Assembly (NCBI RefSeq): GCF_009363435.1 | Contig: NZ_CP045354.1 | Coordinates: forward strand, 4,554,501-4,618,500 | Length of the DNA stretch: 64,000 nt | Direction: 5' to 3' | Origin: Labrenzia sp. THAF82 | GTDB taxonomy: Bacteria > Pseudomonadota > Alphaproteobacteria > Rhizobiales > Stappiaceae | Shown: one piece after another, positions 52,878 to 61,081 of the stretch | Layout: each line of letters begins with the position of its first letter | Position numbering within the stretch: position 1 is the stretch's first letter | The notes under the pieces: generated by a model | Told to the model about the DNA's origin: nothing | Seen by the model: the letters and a program-made list of their open reading frames with translations, nothing else | The model's database searches: none | Made by a program: the position numbers and the translations under genes

Positions 52878-54008
52878 TCATGATCCAGTTAAGCCCAACT
52901 GATCGGCAGCGTCCTTGATCAGAGACAAATCATCCGGATTTTCGGCATAAGCCGTCAGAGCATCTTTCAAGGCGGTTTCCGCCTTCTGTTTTTCACCTAG
53001 AACCATGTAAGCGCGCATGAGCTGGTTCCATTCATCCACGCTTCCGCCTTCCGCCGAAAGCCGCTCGGCAAGACCGGAAACCATTCCCTGGATCATGGTC
53101 TGGCGATCTTCAGCTGTCATATCTGATGTGGCGGCAACATCTTCTTCCGTGGGTCCTGGCCGATTCGCGAGCGGAGGGGCTGTTCCTTGAAGTTCCGCAA
53201 GTTGAGCGCGCGCCGCCCCCACCCAAGCCTGCGTTTCATCCTCGCCATCAAGGAGCTGTTCCCAGGCAGCTATCGCCTCATCCGTCCGACCTTCCTGTCC
53301 AAGTGCCATCGCCAGGAAAAAGCGTGGTTTCACCGCTTCGGGTTGCAGGCTCACTGCCTGGTCAAAGGCCTTTCGCGCATCTGCTGTCACCAGGCCCTGA
53401 TTGGCAATTGTGAGCGCTTCACCCATGTCGGTCAGCCAATCGGCATTCGGACCGACAATGCGAAGCGCGTTCGCATAGGCTCTTGCCGAACTCTCTGGTT
53501 GCCCAATGGACATATAAACCGGTGCAATCACCGCCCAGCCCTGGCCGTCTTCGGGATTTTCGGCAAGGTGCCGCTCAACGCGGGCAACCAGCACATCAAC
53601 AGACTGGCCCTGCGCAGGTCCTTCGAGGCGCGCTGAAAGCGGCTGGTCCGGCTGATCCGGTGACCCGAGGAGGATATAGAGGCCGAAAGTTGCAGCCGGC
53701 AGGAAAACAATTGCCAGGCCGATTGCAATCTTGTTCTGGAGAGACCTCTCGCTCTTTTCAACTGTTTGAGTCTGCCGCTCGTTAGCCGACAATAGACGGC
53801 GCGCGATCTCCGTACGCGCTGCCTCGGCAGCTTCCGGCTCGATCAGCCCCCTTTTCAGGTCGCGGTCCACTGTTTCAAGCTGTTCGCGATAAACAGCCTC
53901 ATCCGCCTTTGAAGCGGCGTCGGCAGGTTGGCGGTTTCTTGAAAGCGGAACGAGAACCGCAAGCGTTGCGGCTGCCGTCAATGCTGCAATAAGGATCCAG
54001 AACATCAT
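52878..54008 (-). CDS. cycH: Cytochrome c maturation protein CcmI (CycH)
   Basis: This 376-residue protein has two membrane segments (residues 3-20 and about 93-112) and a periplasmic TPR-like C-terminal domain (about 145-370) that binds apocytochrome c. The region between the segments holds the EQLETVDRDLKRGLIEPEAAEAARTEIARRLL leucine-rich stretch typical of CcmI. It is the first gene of cycHJKL; cycJ starts 66 bases later. Confidence 0.9.
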   Translation of the reverse strand: MMFWILIAALTAAATLAVLVPLSRNRQPADAASKADEAVYREQLETVDRDLKRGLIEPEAAEAARTEIARRLLSANERQTQTVEKSERSLQNKIAIGLAIVFLPAATFGLYILLGSPDQPDQPLSARLEGPAQGQSVDVLVARVERHLAENPEDGQGWAVIAPVYMSIGQPESSARAYANALRIVGPNADWLTDMGEALTIANQGLVTADARKAFDQAVSLQPEAVKPRFFLAMALGQEGRTDEAIAAWEQLLDGEDETQAWVGAARAQLAELQGTAPPLANRPGPTEEDVAATSDMTAEDRQTMIQGMVSGLAERLSAEGGSVDEWNQLMRAYMVLGEKQKAETALKDALTAYAENPDDLSLIKDAADQLGLTGS

Positions 54009-54122
54009 GGGCGCACTATAGACTACCGGCAGCAGACAAATGCAAGGCGGCTGTCCTGTGACCGGCGGTCGCGGCTCACCAACCAGTAAGAAGGTACGTT
54101 CAACAAGAATTTGGAGATGTCT

Positions 54123-55598
54123 TCAGCGCCGCCCGAGTGCGCTGGCGACGAGCTTTCGTTCAGGGTTTTTGGGCGCAGCACCCTCTTTCGGCGAACCCTT
54201 GCCGACCGCAGACTGCCGGCTGCGCCGCAGCTGTGCGGCATAGTCGGCTCCGAAGTAGATTTCAGAGAGCATGATCGCCGTGTCCGCCGCAGCCGTGTTT
54301 GCTTCCAACTGCTGGCCCTTTGCCTTCCCAAGGTCGGTGATCAGGGAACGGGTCATGATTTCCAGCGTCTGCTCGACGGCCTGGCGGGTCCGCTTTCCTA
54401 TCTCGTTGACAGCAAAAGTTTCCGACGCATTGCGCACCATCGCGACGACCCGAAGCGCCCGAACCGCTTCATCGACAGCAGACTGGTCCACCACGAGATT
54501 GCCGCTCTGGTCATGCTTGGGAAGCCGCAAGGCGCGTCGTATGGCCCCGTGGGCCCCGTCAAGTTCACGTGTGACGACACCGGAGATGCTGCGCTTGGTT
54601 TCCGACAGCTGCTTGTGCCACTTTCCTGTAACCGTCAGATCGATGTCGCGTTCCACGCCACGAACAAGGGAGTGATACTCCGAAAGTGCTTGAGAAAACG
54701 CGACGGGATCCGGATTGTGATTACGGTGTTCGAACGCAAGGATCTGCAAGCGTTCGGCCTCGCTCATGACCACATCGACAAACGGGGCGAATTGCGACCC
54801 TGCAATGGCTTTCGGATCGTCGTCTCCAACGAGCCTTCCGGCGAAGGTGCACAGCGCGGATGGTGTTTCGGATCGCTCGACCAGTGCTGCTGCGAGCACG
54901 GGCACGTGATCGGGGAAACGCGCAGAGCATTTGTCGACCAGTCGTAGAACATCCATGTCTTTCTTCAAACGATGTTCATTGATCCGGTCTGGTATGTTTT
55001 GCAACAGGGGCAACAACCACTTTTCGGCGGAAAAAACCTTCAGGATATCCCTGACTTCAGCAACACCCCGTTCGCCGCCGAGTTCAACGCCAATTCGCCG
55101 ATGCTCTTTCTCTGAGATTTCGGCGCGATGCAATGCCTCACTGATCAGCTCGACGGATCGGCTGCGCAAAGCCTGGACAAGAGCATCAACCCTTTCACCG
55201 CTTACGGTCGCATTGCCGGCTTGCTCCAGGACGATCTTTACATCGGTCGCCATTACATCCCGACAAAGCCATGCCCAGACCTTGTCCAGGATGCCCCGGT
55301 AAATCCGGCCTTCCTGCCTGTTCGGCAGAACCTCGTTGATCAGGAAGTCATCCAACGGCGAGAAAAACATCCGCTGGATCTGGCCGCGCCGCTGCGCCCC
55401 GCCCTGCATATCAGGCGTCACCTTTTGAGGTTTTCGAAGTAATTTTACAGCTGCAGCAAGAATAAACTGAATGTTGGGATCTGCGTTCTTTTCGGTTTTG
55501 GCGCGTTCCAAATTACGGACCAAAGCCTCAACCGCCTGAGGACTGAGGCTGCCCAAATATGACTTTAATTTGGTTTCAAGCTTGTCCGAATATACCAT
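54123..55598 (-). CDS. Conserved-looking hypothetical protein, 491 residues
   Basis: I do not recognise this protein. It is soluble, largely helical and charged, with no signal peptide and no membrane segment. It opens VYSDKLETKLKSYLGSLSPQAVEALVRNLERAK. A region near residues 325-345 (EYHSLVRGVERDIDLTVTG) and a helical block near 400-440 look structured, and the last 30 residues are a basic low-complexity tail (SPKEGAAPKNPERK). It sits between the surface lipoprotein gene and cycH on the same strand, in the otherwise conserved feu-cyc region, so it may be lineage-specific. Confidence 0.7.
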   Translation of the reverse strand: MVYSDKLETKLKSYLGSLSPQAVEALVRNLERAKTEKNADPNIQFILAAAVKLLRKPQKVTPDMQGGAQRRGQIQRMFFSPLDDFLINEVLPNRQEGRIYRGILDKVWAWLCRDVMATDVKIVLEQAGNATVSGERVDALVQALRSRSVELISEALHRAEISEKEHRRIGVELGGERGVAEVRDILKVFSAEKWLLPLLQNIPDRINEHRLKKDMDVLRLVDKCSARFPDHVPVLAAALVERSETPSALCTFAGRLVGDDDPKAIAGSQFAPFVDVVMSEAERLQILAFEHRNHNPDPVAFSQALSEYHSLVRGVERDIDLTVTGKWHKQLSETKRSISGVVTRELDGAHGAIRRALRLPKHDQSGNLVVDQSAVDEAVRALRVVAMVRNASETFAVNEIGKRTRQAVEQTLEIMTRSLITDLGKAKGQQLEANTAAADTAIMLSEIYFGADYAAQLRRSRQSAVGKGSPKEGAAPKNPERKLVASALGRR

Positions 55599-55651
55599 TC
55601 ACAGCGTCAACATCGCGATCTCAATCCGACAGATGGTATCCGCAGAGACTT

Positions 55652-55703
55652 AAGCAATTGTTGAGATAGCAAGTAGCTGTTTGATAATTCTTGGGAATTG
55701 CTT
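55652..55703. repeat. Inverted repeat between hypothetical and lipoprotein genes
   Basis: AAGCAATT and AATTGCTT are 8-bp arms 36 bases apart, enclosing an A/T-rich stretch with several CAAG/GATA-like motifs. It is in the promoter region of the 491-residue protein gene. The role is unknown. Confidence 0.3.
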
Positions 55704-55730
55704 TCTAAGATCAAGACCGCAGAACGACCA

Positions 55731-56168
55731 TCAACCGATGACTTGCCACTTGCCACGATCGGTCTCACAGGCTGTTCCCCGTGCCTGCAGGATTTGCCCT
55801 CGCAGAACCATTTCATGAGTGAACTCACGACAGCCTGTCTCATTCACATAATAAACCGGACCAGGACGCACCTGGCCACTGCGGCCGGTACGGTCATTTT
55901 GCCAGGCCACTGACACGCCGACACCCTTGGCCCGCAACGCCCGGTTCTGAGCATCTTCTGCCGCCCGTCGGTCCGAAGGTTCGAGCGCATCTCCGAACTC
56001 GTTGTTTACGAGCACTGAAATTGCTGCGTTGGCTTCAGAGCCTGCGACATTCGCGTTCGGATCGCCGAAAAACGACCCCAATCCGCTGGTGTCCTTCGTG
56101 CCGGATGTCATGGAACAGCCGGCCAGAGCGGTGAACAGAGCAAGACATATGGCACTGCGAAAACGCAT
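55731..56168 (-). CDS. RT0821/Lpp0805-type surface lipoprotein
   Basis: This 145-residue protein starts at the ATG at 56168 (GGGAGC upstream), with a lipoprotein signal (lipobox LAGC, lipidated C19). The mature part has the 17-kDa surface antigen pattern: LEPSDRRAAEDAQNRAL, VSVAWQNDRTGRSGQVRPGP and CREFTHEMVLRGQ...ARGTAC, with paired cysteines. It is outer-membrane-anchored; the physiological role of the family is unclear. It stands alone between the hypothetical gene and the FeuQ-like kinase gene. Confidence 0.8.
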   Translation of the reverse strand: MRFRSAICLALFTALAGCSMTSGTKDTSGLGSFFGDPNANVAGSEANAAISVLVNNEFGDALEPSDRRAAEDAQNRALRAKGVGVSVAWQNDRTGRSGQVRPGPVYYVNETGCREFTHEMVLRGQILQARGTACETDRGKWQVIG

Positions 56169-56334
56169 GCGTTGAAGCTCCCAGAGCACCGTAAGGCGGC
56201 AAGTCTGCCGACCGCAGGGCTGTTGCTCGATTTCCAGTTACCAGAGCATCTTTTTGATCGTCACTTGAAGGTGACATGCCCCGGTGGGTTTGAGAACCGG
56301 CCTGAACCGGTGGGTGAATCATTGATATTTTCAA

Positions 56335-56358
56335 TTTGTGGCCGAACTTGGCCACAAA
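56335..56358. repeat. Palindromic hairpin between lipoprotein gene and FeuQ-like gene
   Basis: TTTGTGGCC and GGCCACAAA pair perfectly around GAACTT. It lies downstream of the kinase stop and upstream of the lipoprotein start; no T-tract follows on either strand, so an operator is as likely as a terminator. Confidence 0.4.
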
Positions 56359-56438
56359 CCGGAATATGAGCACATGATTTGCGATTAAGCTTATCACAGT
56401 CGCTTTATAAAACTGGCATGGAACACTTAAAAAATCGC

Positions 56439-57857
56439 CTATTCCCTGGTGAGCGACGGCAGGATGAGTTTCGCCTTCAAACCGCCCAAATCCGACCCGT
56501 CCAACGTGAATTTGCCGCCGTAAAGCGCAGCAAGATCCGCAACGATCGACAGGCCCAATCCAGTTCCAGGAACAGTTTCATCCAACCTGCGGCCACGTTT
56601 GACGGCTTCAGCGCGCTCTTCGGGTGTCAATCCTGGACCGTCATCTTCGACGGTAATTGAGAACATGTCCCGGTTGGTTGTCGGGTCCAGTAGCGTTTCG
56701 ACTTTTACCGCGACCTTCGAAACAGCCCATTTGCAAGCATTGTCAATCAGATTACCGCCCATTTCTTCCAGATCCTGGCTCTCTCCACGGAACCGGATCT
56801 CGGGTGCCTGATCGAACGTCACCGCAACGCCTTTGTCGCGATAGATTTTGTCCATGGCTCGGATCAGACGGGATAAAACCGGTTCGGTCTCGCACGAAAC
56901 GCCGATCACCCGGCGCTGTGCAGCCATGCGAGCCCGCTCCAGGTGATGCTGTATCTGCGTCGACATGATAGCGGTCTGTTCCGAAACCTTTTCGGCAAGC
57001 GGCCCACCGGACGCTCGAGCCTCATTGGAAATCACCGACAATGGGGTCTTAAGCCCGTGGGCGAGGTTGCCAACATGGGTACGGGCCCGTTCGACAATCT
57101 CCCTGTTGGAGACAATCAGAGCATTGAGTTCCACTGCAAGAGGCGCAATCTCGCGCGGCAGAGCTTCATCAATTCGGTCTGCCTCTCCCTGACGCACTGC
57201 GCTTAAAGACGCGCGCAAACGTGACAATGGCCGCAAACCGACGCGAACCTGAAGGAAAATTGCCAGAATCAGACCCAGTCCGACGACGCAGAGCGTGATT
57301 GCGACCATCCGGCTGAATTCGGCAATATCGGCCCAAAAACCCGCCGTGGCAGCACCAACAGCAATGATGTAGGGCACGTCTTCTATGGAAATCCTTTGCT
57401 GCAACACCCTGATTTCATCGCCAGTCGGCCCGGTGATGAAACCAACCGCGCTTTCCGCGTCTCCAATGTCCGGAACGTTTAACGGGTCACCGACAAGCGA
57501 TTCAGAGGCATAGAGGATCGCTGAACTGTCCGCCCGCCGCACAGTCCAATACCAACCTGACAGTGGCAGCGAAAATCTTGGGTCGCCGCGATAGGTCGGC
57601 GCAGTCACGCGTGCAGCAGCTTCAGGCGCATCGGCATCGGTCTCCAGCATTTCGGAGATCAGCGCCTTGATATGAATTTCCAGCTGCGTGTCAAAAGCAC
57701 GCTCGCTTGCCCGCTGATACAGGCTGACAAGAAACACGCCTGCAAGGGCCAGAGCAATGGTTGACCAAACAGCCGCGACAAGAACGAGCCTGGCTGCGAG
57801 CGACCGCTGCGGCCGCGCTTTGACGTTTGGAGCCTCTTCAGCCGGTTCAGCTGTCAC
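56439..57857 (-). CDS. feuQ: FeuQ-like osmosensory histidine kinase
   Basis: This is a 472-residue PhoQ-type kinase using the GTG at 57857 (11-base overlap with the regulator gene, GGAG upstream). Membrane segments near residues 24-45 and 174-194 bracket a periplasmic sensor of about 130 residues. HAMP, HisKA with VGNLAHGLKTPLSVI and HATPase with GNLIDNACKWA, VEDDGPGL and GTGLGLSIVADLA follow. I name it FeuQ from the gene order small periplasmic protein - PhoP-like regulator - PhoQ-like kinase beside cycH, as in Sinorhizobium feuN-feuP-feuQ. In that organism the system controls cyclic glucan export under low osmolarity. Confidence 0.72.
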   Translation of the reverse strand: MTAEPAEEAPNVKARPQRSLAARLVLVAAVWSTIALALAGVFLVSLYQRASERAFDTQLEIHIKALISEMLETDADAPEAAARVTAPTYRGDPRFSLPLSGWYWTVRRADSSAILYASESLVGDPLNVPDIGDAESAVGFITGPTGDEIRVLQQRISIEDVPYIIAVGAATAGFWADIAEFSRMVAITLCVVGLGLILAIFLQVRVGLRPLSRLRASLSAVRQGEADRIDEALPREIAPLAVELNALIVSNREIVERARTHVGNLAHGLKTPLSVISNEARASGGPLAEKVSEQTAIMSTQIQHHLERARMAAQRRVIGVSCETEPVLSRLIRAMDKIYRDKGVAVTFDQAPEIRFRGESQDLEEMGGNLIDNACKWAVSKVAVKVETLLDPTTNRDMFSITVEDDGPGLTPEERAEAVKRGRRLDETVPGTGLGLSIVADLAALYGGKFTLDGSDLGGLKAKLILPSLTRE

Positions 57858-58515
57858 TGGCGTCTCCGAGGCGGTACCCAAGCCCTCTTATGGTTTCTAT
57901 CAGGTCTGATCCGATTTTCTTGCGAAGACGGCCAACAAAGACTTCGACTGTGTTTGAGTCCCGATCGAAGTCCTGATCATAAAGATGTTCCGTCAGCTCC
58001 GTGCGGGAGATGACCTTGCCCTGGTGGTGGAGAAGGTAGGACAAAAGCCTGTACTCGTGAGAGGTCAGTTTGATGGGATTACCATCAACCGTAACCCTGC
58101 CAGCCCGAAGGTCGAGCCGAACGGGGCCGCACGTCAATTCATTGGAAGCATGACCGGCCGCGCGCCGCACCAGCGCCCTGACGCGCGCAAGGACTTCCTC
58201 CATGTGGAAGGGTTTTGCGACATAATCATCAGCGCCTGCGTCGATTCCAGCTACTTTGTCCGACCAGCGGTCGCGCGCGGTCAAGATCAGAACCGGCATT
58301 GTGCGTCCGTCGCGACGCCAGTTTTCCAGGACAGAGAGACCATCGAGCGTTGGCAGGCCAAGGTCGAGAACAACTGCATCATAGGGCTCCGTATCGCCCA
58401 GAAAGTGTCCGTCCTCGCCATCCGTGGCGCTGTCAACCACATAACCTGCCTCTTCGAGAGCGGTAACCAGTTGGCGGTTCAGATCCGTATCATCTTCAAC
58501 AACGAGAATGCGCAT
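57847..58515 (-). CDS. feuP: FeuP-like response regulator (OmpR/PhoP family)
   Basis: This 222-residue regulator starts at the ATG at 58515 (MRILVVEDDTDLN). Phospho-aspartate lies in DAVVLDLGLPTLDG (about residue 51), KPFHMEEVLAR near 102, and a winged-helix domain occupies 125-220 ending TIRGLGYRLGD. PhoP-like features fit FeuP of rhizobia, but other PhoP/QseB-type regulators look similar; the assignment rests on the neighbouring FeuN-like protein and FeuQ-like kinase. Confidence 0.75.
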   Translation of the reverse strand: MRILVVEDDTDLNRQLVTALEEAGYVVDSATDGEDGHFLGDTEPYDAVVLDLGLPTLDGLSVLENWRRDGRTMPVLILTARDRWSDKVAGIDAGADDYVAKPFHMEEVLARVRALVRRAAGHASNELTCGPVRLDLRAGRVTVDGNPIKLTSHEYRLLSYLLHHQGKVISRTELTEHLYDQDFDRDSNTVEVFVGRLRKKIGSDLIETIRGLGYRLGDASDS

Positions 58516-58594
58516 GCGTTTTGACTTCGGGCTTTCATAATTGGAACACTCCGGCAATTCTCAATCCGAGCCGCCGGACAACAGGGAATATCCT

Positions 58595-58849
58595 CTAGCG
58601 ACTGGCGTTGACTGTGACCGTCGTCACCTTACCGCCCTTCAGAACCGACAGCTTGTAAACATAGCCGCCGCCCTGTTGGCACAGTTGTGCCTTGACGATT
58701 TCCCCGCCAGCACGACCCGCGACTGCGCCGAGGGGCGCTGCCTTGCCGCTCGCCACCGCATCGCGGGCCTGCGCCTGAGACAGGCAGGCCGCGCTTGCCG
58801 GGGTCACGGCGGCAAAAAACACGATTAAAAGGGCAACGAGCTGTTTCAC
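58595..58849 (-). CDS. feuN: FeuN-like small periplasmic modulator
   Basis: This 84-residue protein with signal peptide (residues 1-20, ending ASAA) starts at a GTG (58849). The mature part has a cysteine near its start (ACLSQAQ), GEIVKAQLCQQGGGYVYKLSVLKGGKVTTVTV and PepSY-like beta strands. Size, location just upstream of the regulator-kinase pair and periplasmic targeting match FeuN (83 residues), a Sinorhizobium protein that inhibits FeuQ signalling. A generic PepSY-type inhibitor of a two-component system is the alternative. Confidence 0.65.
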   Translation of the reverse strand: MKQLVALLIVFFAAVTPASAACLSQAQARDAVASGKAAPLGAVAGRAGGEIVKAQLCQQGGGYVYKLSVLKGGKVTTVTVNASR

Positions 58850-58963
58850 GTTTTCGGTTCCGGTTCTGCCTACGATTTGATGATCAACGTGTAATCAAAT
58901 TCACATGAACGCAAGCTGAACCATCCCTTTAGAAAACGGAAACCACCACCTTCTCAGAAATCC

Positions 58964-60259
58964 TTAGCCGAGAAGCATGTCTTCGGTTTGCAAATCGTCA
59001 TAGCGGCCCTTGAAGTGCTCAAAGACCTGAAGCGTCCGCCGGGCGATTCCGGTCCAGCCAAAAACACGCCGTGCAAATCTTGCGCCTTCAACGGCGAGCG
59101 TTTCCCGGATCCAGGGATATTGCATCGGCATATTGACCATGGTGGCAAATTCTTCAGGTCTTTTGGGATCAGCGATTAGCGCGTGTTTTCCAAATTCGAT
59201 TTGTTCAAAAAGGCCGCCGTGAACAGTGACGACTGTCGGGGTTCCGCAAGCCATGGCCTCAACCGCAGTCATTCCAAATGGTTCGTAACGCGATGGCAGC
59301 GCAAATATCCCAGGGGCACGATAAAGATCTGCAAGGTCTTCGTCTTCGACATATCCGCGCCAGCTGATCCGGTCGCCAACCCCCATGTCGGCAGCCGTCT
59401 GTTTCCATTGGTTCAGGAGAGCGATGTCGCTTTCGGAATTCGCACCTGCGGCCAGAACCAGCCGGGCGTCCGGTTGAAGTTCCAGAATTTTGGGCAAGGC
59501 TTCGATAATAAGGTCATAGCCTTTGTTTTCCGCAGCTCTGCCGACCACGTAGATGTCGGTGTCTTTCATGTCGTGCCGGGCCCTGGCATCCTCAACTTTA
59601 CCCGGCGTTGCCGGCATGAACCGGCCCTCGTCAATCCCGGGCGGAATCATGGTGATGTGCTCTTTGGGCAGCTGATAGTGTTCGACGATGAGATCGGTCT
59701 GCTGCTCAGTCGTTGAGATCACATGATCGCAGTTCCTGTAGAGAACAAATTCTCTCTGAATGCGCTCCTCGAACCGGTAGCCAGCCATCTCCTCGTCACC
59801 GGCGCCGGTCATGTCATGTTCTTTCCACCAGCCAAGAGAGTGCGGTGTGTGTATGTGCGGTATCTGCAGTTCTTCCGCGATTTTCTGTCCAGACACGCCT
59901 GCATCCCAGTAGTGGCTGTTGATCACGTCATAATGCAAGTTCTTGGCGCGTATCATGGCCAAAGCGTTCGTGACAAAATCGCCGTACCAGTCGTGCATGT
60001 CTTCCTTGCGCACAAACTCCTTACCCGCAAACGGCACTCTGACAACCCGCAGGTTTTCATTGATAATATCTTCAGCTGGCTGGTCTTCGAACTGGCGCGT
60101 CATGACATCCACCCTGTAGCCGAGGCGTGCGAAGCGCTTAGCCAGCTCCAGAACAAAAACAACCTGACCACCAGTGTCGGGTTTGCCCAACTCTGGCGAG
60201 CCGGCGACATAGCCATGTAATGAAATCATCAGCAGTGAACCGATGTTTTGCTTAGTCAT
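58964..60259 (-). CDS. GT4 glycosyltransferase, mannosylfructose-phosphate synthase-like
   Basis: This 431-residue protein opens with HGYVAGSPELGKPDTGGQV (donor-acceptor loop), then INSHYWDAGVSGQ, HTPHSLGWWKEHDM and SRYEPFGMTAVEAMACGTPTVV near 330-350 (EX7E). These match the sucrose-phosphate synthase / MfpsA group, and the pattern is closest to Agrobacterium MfpsA, which makes mannosylfructose-6-phosphate from GDP-mannose and fructose-6-phosphate. A sucrose-phosphate synthase remains possible. The HAD phosphatase gene lies directly upstream. The product would be a compatible solute in the cytoplasm. Confidence 0.75.
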   Translation of the reverse strand: MTKQNIGSLLMISLHGYVAGSPELGKPDTGGQVVFVLELAKRFARLGYRVDVMTRQFEDQPAEDIINENLRVVRVPFAGKEFVRKEDMHDWYGDFVTNALAMIRAKNLHYDVINSHYWDAGVSGQKIAEELQIPHIHTPHSLGWWKEHDMTGAGDEEMAGYRFEERIQREFVLYRNCDHVISTTEQQTDLIVEHYQLPKEHITMIPPGIDEGRFMPATPGKVEDARARHDMKDTDIYVVGRAAENKGYDLIIEALPKILELQPDARLVLAAGANSESDIALLNQWKQTAADMGVGDRISWRGYVEDEDLADLYRAPGIFALPSRYEPFGMTAVEAMACGTPTVVTVHGGLFEQIEFGKHALIADPKRPEEFATMVNMPMQYPWIRETLAVEGARFARRVFGWTGIARRTLQVFEHFKGRYDDLQTEDMLLG

Positions 60260-60331
60260 GAGAGATAGCCTTCTTTCGCGTTTGAGACTTCATCCCTCCC
60301 AGGCATTCTATTTTTGTTTTCGAAGGCTTTT

Positions 60332-61081
60332 TCAGCATTCTTCATCGGTCAGTAGACCAAATTCTATCAGTCCCTCCATCACACCGGCCGCATGACAGGC
60401 TGTTGCGTGATAGGTTTTTTCCCTCGGCATGGCGGCAATCAGCTCACTACGTGCGTTGCCAACGGCAATTGCCCTGGCAGCGGCAGTAAAAAGCGCAAGA
60501 TCATTTCCGGAATCTCCGGCAGCGATCGTGCGGGACGGTGCGATCTCAAGGATGTCTGCCAAATGCATCATGGCGGTGTCCTTGCCACCGCCAGGCGCCA
60601 AAATGTCCAGGTCACTTTTTCCCGAATAGACCGAACGGAACGGTATTCCCTGATCCGTCAGAGCATTCAACACACTGTGGACCGCATCCTTGCCGGCAAC
60701 CTCAAAACTTGCCTTTCCACTTGTCTGGAAGGCACTTGAATGAGCAGCATATCCCATATCTGTGACGAGTTTGCGGACACGCTGGTCCGGCCATTCCTTG
60801 AACTGTTGCTGCCAGCTGTCGAGCCAGGCACCTCTTACGCGGATTTCAGTACCTAGTCCGGTGATGACCGCTTCAGGTTCAAAATCTTCGGGGAAATACG
60901 TCGAAATGGTTTCATCAACGCTTTGCCAGGGTCTGCTGGAGTTAAGGGCCAGCGACAGGGTATTCCGACGTTCTTTCAAAGCCTGCCAAAGCTTTCGCAA
61001 GGCCTCGCTGTTCCCGGTCAGCGTATCGTCGATGTCGCAGACCAGGAGCCACGGCTCTGACACATCGGCAGCTTCGCTCAT
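60332..61081 (-). CDS. HAD-IIB sucrose-phosphate-phosphatase-like (MfppB-like) phosphatase
   Basis: This 249-residue protein has motif I LLVCDIDDTLTGN (D16, D18), motif II near SLALNSSR and motif IV GDSGNDLALF near 193-202, with the sucrose-phosphate phosphatase cap. It would remove phosphate from the disaccharide phosphate made by the GT4 enzyme. The start overlaps the stop of the upstream beta-fructosidase-like gene by 4 bases. Confidence 0.8.
   Translation of the reverse strand: MSEAADVSEPWLLVCDIDDTLTGNSEALRKLWQALKERRNTLSLALNSSRPWQSVDETISTYFPEDFEPEAVITGLGTEIRVRGAWLDSWQQQFKEWPDQRVRKLVTDMGYAAHSSAFQTSGKASFEVAGKDAVHSVLNALTDQGIPFRSVYSGKSDLDILAPGGGKDTAMMHLADILEIAPSRTIAAGDSGNDLALFTAAARAIAVGNARSELIAAMPREKTYHATACHAAGVMEGLIEFGLLTDEEC

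Noticed and set aside
58613-58628. TGTGA-N6-TCACC, a near CRP site about 100 bases upstream of the FeuP-like gene
   Set aside because: It lies inside the feuN-like coding sequence, where the Val-Thr-Thr-Val-Thr codons produce it, and one half-site is imperfect. Chance is sufficient.
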